Of a stretch of DNA of 64,000 bases, positions 62,373-64,000 are shown piece by piece (the first letter of the stretch is position 1; the number at the start of each line of letters is the position of its first letter). Position numbers and translations under genes: made by a program. The stretch comes from Leptospira ainlahdjerensis (GTDB lineage: Bacteria > Spirochaetota > Leptospiria > Leptospirales > Leptospiraceae): positions 31,941-95,940 of the forward strand of contig NZ_JAFFPU010000069.1 in the NCBI RefSeq assembly GCF_016919175.1. The letters are read 5' to 3'. The notes under the pieces were generated by a model. The model was given only the letters and a program-made list of their open reading frames with translations, was not told the origin of the DNA and searched no databases.

Positions 62373-62690
62373 ATGAAAATATTCATTTTAATCATCTTAG
62401 CTGTAAGTTTTTATTTTTGCTCCGTTTCGGAAACGAAACATTCTCCTGATCTGAAAACATATCGGAACTCAAATGAATCCAATTCGAGGGCTGAAATGGA
62501 AGAAATTAAAGCATGCAATATTAAATTGGATTTATGTATTAATAAGTGTAAAAAAGAATATCCAGACATGAGTATACGTTATTCGAAATGGGGGAGTTGC
62601 AAAGATAGTTGCATACAAAAATTTACGGGCGTAGACGGATGTATAATTCATTATAAAAGTGTTCGGTCAAATAAATATCGAATTTGGTAA
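62373..62690 (+). CDS. Small Cys-rich lipoprotein
   Basis: The start is ATG 62373 (a TTG at 62367 is in frame), giving 105 residues. Leader MKIFILIILAVSFYFC with lipobox Cys, then several Cys in CNIKLDLCINKCKKEY, GSCKDSCIQKF and DGCIIHY that suggest disulfides. Function unknown. Confidence 0.6.
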   Translation: MKIFILIILAVSFYFCSVSETKHSPDLKTYRNSNESNSRAEMEEIKACNIKLDLCINKCKKEYPDMSIRYSKWGSCKDSCIQKFTGVDGCIIHYKSVRSNKYRIW

Positions 62691-62741
62691 TTAAGCATTG
62701 AGTCGAGCCTTGTAAGTGTTAAATTTGTATTATATAAGTTC

Positions 62742-63941
62742 ATGTTTATAAAATTTGTTTATCTTTTAATCGGGATCTATCTTTTTCTGCAATGTAATCC
62801 ATCTGGAAATAGTGATAATAATGAGTTAGGCCTGATTTCTCTTTTATTAATTAGCAAACAAAAGAACGGAAGATACGGCCACGTTTCTGTACCGATCGGG
62901 AATAATATTTTGATATTAGGAGGTCAAAATGGTTACAATGTATTGAATGATATTTTCCAATTTGATCCTATTCAAAATTCATTTATTCAAGTAAATAGCA
63001 TGAAGTTTGCCCGTTCAAATTTTAAATCTATCCGCCTATTAGATGGAAGAGTTTTCATAGTCGGCGGAAATCCTAGTCCATTAAGCGCGGCTTCGAATGC
63101 AGATCCTCCCTTAATCCAAACTGAAATTTACGATCCTTTAACAAATAATATAATAAGTGGACCAAATTTAATACAAGGCCGATCAGATTTTAGTATGGAC
63201 TTATTAAACGATGGAAGAGTGTTAATTTCAGGCGGAAAAGCCAGTTCTATTTTAAAAAGTGCTGAGCTCTTCGATCCAAATAACCTTTCAATCGTTCCAG
63301 TAGGAAATTTAAATTTCAATCGTTGTCTCCATACTTCTACCAAATTAAACAATGGTAAAATATTAATTATCGGGGGATTGGACGATAGCCAAGTAACAAT
63401 CGCGACTTCCGAGCTCTTCGATCCAGGTACATTGACATTTTCCGGATCAGGGAATTTAAGCGTTTCTCGAACTCTCCATGCGGCGAATCTTCTTGCCAAT
63501 GGAAATGTATTGGTAACCGGAGGTTATAAAGTAACTACTCCACCATTCGCCTCAAATACTAAGGTAGTAGAACTGTATGATTCAGGATTGAATACATTCT
63601 CAACGGTCGGGTATACTAGTGAGTTTAGGGTGGGGCATACCGCTATCACTACAGCTTCGAATAGAGTTTTATTATGTGGCGGTCATCAAATTCTTAAAGG
63701 CACGCCCATTTTGTCTTCCTGCGAGTTATATGATACAGGAAACATGGCAGTTGTGGGATCTGGACAAATGCAATCGAAGAGATCCTTCCATACAACCAAT
63801 TTAGTTTCGGGATCGAAAGTTTTGATAACTTCCGGCTTTGATAGTGTCGACTTTTCTTCCGGTATCCCAGTAGCAAATAAGTCCTCCGAAGTATTTGATT
63901 TTAATCAATTTTCTTCAACATCACTATTCGGGGAGCTATGA
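62742..63941 (+). CDS. Kelch-repeat lipoprotein
   Basis: The product has 399 residues. The leader MFIKFVYLLIGIYLFLQC ends in a lipobox Cys. At least five kelch-type units follow, with the shared core NNGKILIIGGLDDSQVTI, LNDGRVLISGGKASSILKS, LANGNVLVTGGYKVTTPP and ELFDPN between them, as in galactose-oxidase-like propellers. It is predicted to be surface or periplasmic. It resembles in architecture, not in detail, the lipoprotein left of the Rhs gene. Confidence 0.8.
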   Translation: MFIKFVYLLIGIYLFLQCNPSGNSDNNELGLISLLLISKQKNGRYGHVSVPIGNNILILGGQNGYNVLNDIFQFDPIQNSFIQVNSMKFARSNFKSIRLLDGRVFIVGGNPSPLSAASNADPPLIQTEIYDPLTNNIISGPNLIQGRSDFSMDLLNDGRVLISGGKASSILKSAELFDPNNLSIVPVGNLNFNRCLHTSTKLNNGKILIIGGLDDSQVTIATSELFDPGTLTFSGSGNLSVSRTLHAANLLANGNVLVTGGYKVTTPPFASNTKVVELYDSGLNTFSTVGYTSEFRVGHTAITTASNRVLLCGGHQILKGTPILSSCELYDTGNMAVVGSGQMQSKRSFHTTNLVSGSKVLITSGFDSVDFSSGIPVANKSSEVFDFNQFSSTSLFGEL

Positions 63942-64000
63942 AAATCTTTTTTCATTGTTATTCGCCAAAAAGTTCTATAGAAGAAGGAATCTTGTGTTAA
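63938..64000 (+). other. Short frame at window end
   Basis: ATG at 63938 overlaps the kelch gene stop (ATGA) and runs 20 codons (MKIFFHCYSPKSSIEEGILC) to a TAA at 63998-64000. It may be a tiny coupled product or a remnant; coding status is doubtful. Confidence 0.25.

Noticed and set aside
1..64000. CRISPR array or tRNA genes
   Set aside because: No regularly spaced repeats and no cloverleaf-like sequence were noticed when reading the window; absence is by eye only.

Overview
The window looks like a large prophage from a Leptospira-type spirochaete. The evidence is the style of the short lipobox-bearing secreted proteins, the plasmid-like replication genes (ParA, an initiator, a DnaC-type loader) reminiscent of plasmid prophages such as leptophage LE1, and the moderately AT-rich coding. 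The genus call is inference from recognition, not from a database search. No rRNA, tRNA, CRISPR array, integrase or complete insertion sequence was seen.

Layout. 1-0.8 kb: start of a tail tape-measure gene, cut by the window edge. 0.8-1.5 kb: tail-assembly chaperone with an apparent frameshift at a nine-A run. 1.8-4.4 kb: a three-gene cassette on the opposite strand (two lipoproteins and a secreted SGNH/GDSL hydrolase) inserted between chaperone and tail tube, i.e. a moron. 4.4-12.5 kb (minus): tail tube, contractile sheath, neck/completion proteins, major capsid with an inserted Ig-like domain, scaffold, prohead protease, small proteins. 12.5-17.3 kb: a 1578-residue polyvalent protein with a DNA-methylase domain and a C-terminal zincin. 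17.4-21.6 kb: baseplate hub, gpV-like spike, and a LysM plus gp25-like fusion. 21.7-26.1 kb (plus): gpJ-like and gpI-like baseplate proteins, tail fibre with a second probable -1 frameshift into a Cys-rich tail, and small membrane and Cys-rich proteins. 26.1-33.7 kb (minus): a second polyvalent protein (pyrophosphatase-like plus ParB-like), a structural protein, a cold-shock-like protein, and a MuF-like head protein split in two genes. 34-36.8 kb: membrane protein and both terminase subunits. 36.8-44.8 kb (minus, early): two beta-class DNA methyltransferases, two ParB-fold proteins, a DEDDh exonuclease, a winged-helix replication protein, small proteins, and a KilAC-type antirepressor. 44.8-45.3 kb: divergent HTH repressor with a palindromic operator region. 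45.4-47.6 kb: a noncoding stretch, then parA and a DUF3102-like partner bracketed by two copies of one palindrome that may be centromere or operator sites. 47.9-50.1 kb: replication initiator and DnaC-like loader.

50.1-64 kb carries envelope and cell-surface genes rather than phage genes: a four-gene minus operon (beta-barrel-like protein, fibronectin/kelch lipoprotein, TPR membrane protein, small protein), divergent from a 2303-residue SpvB/YD-repeat/Rhs protein, then a beta-barrel protein, three short lipoproteins and a second kelch lipoprotein. It is unclear whether this is chromosomal flank or accessory cargo of the same replicon; no attachment site is visible at the junction near 50.09 kb.

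How the parts work together: the repressor/antirepressor pair sets lysis versus maintenance; ParA, its partner and the initiator/loader would keep the prophage as a low-copy plasmid; methyltransferases and polyvalent proteins probably protect incoming or replicating DNA; and the contractile-tail virion is built from the two divergent late blocks.
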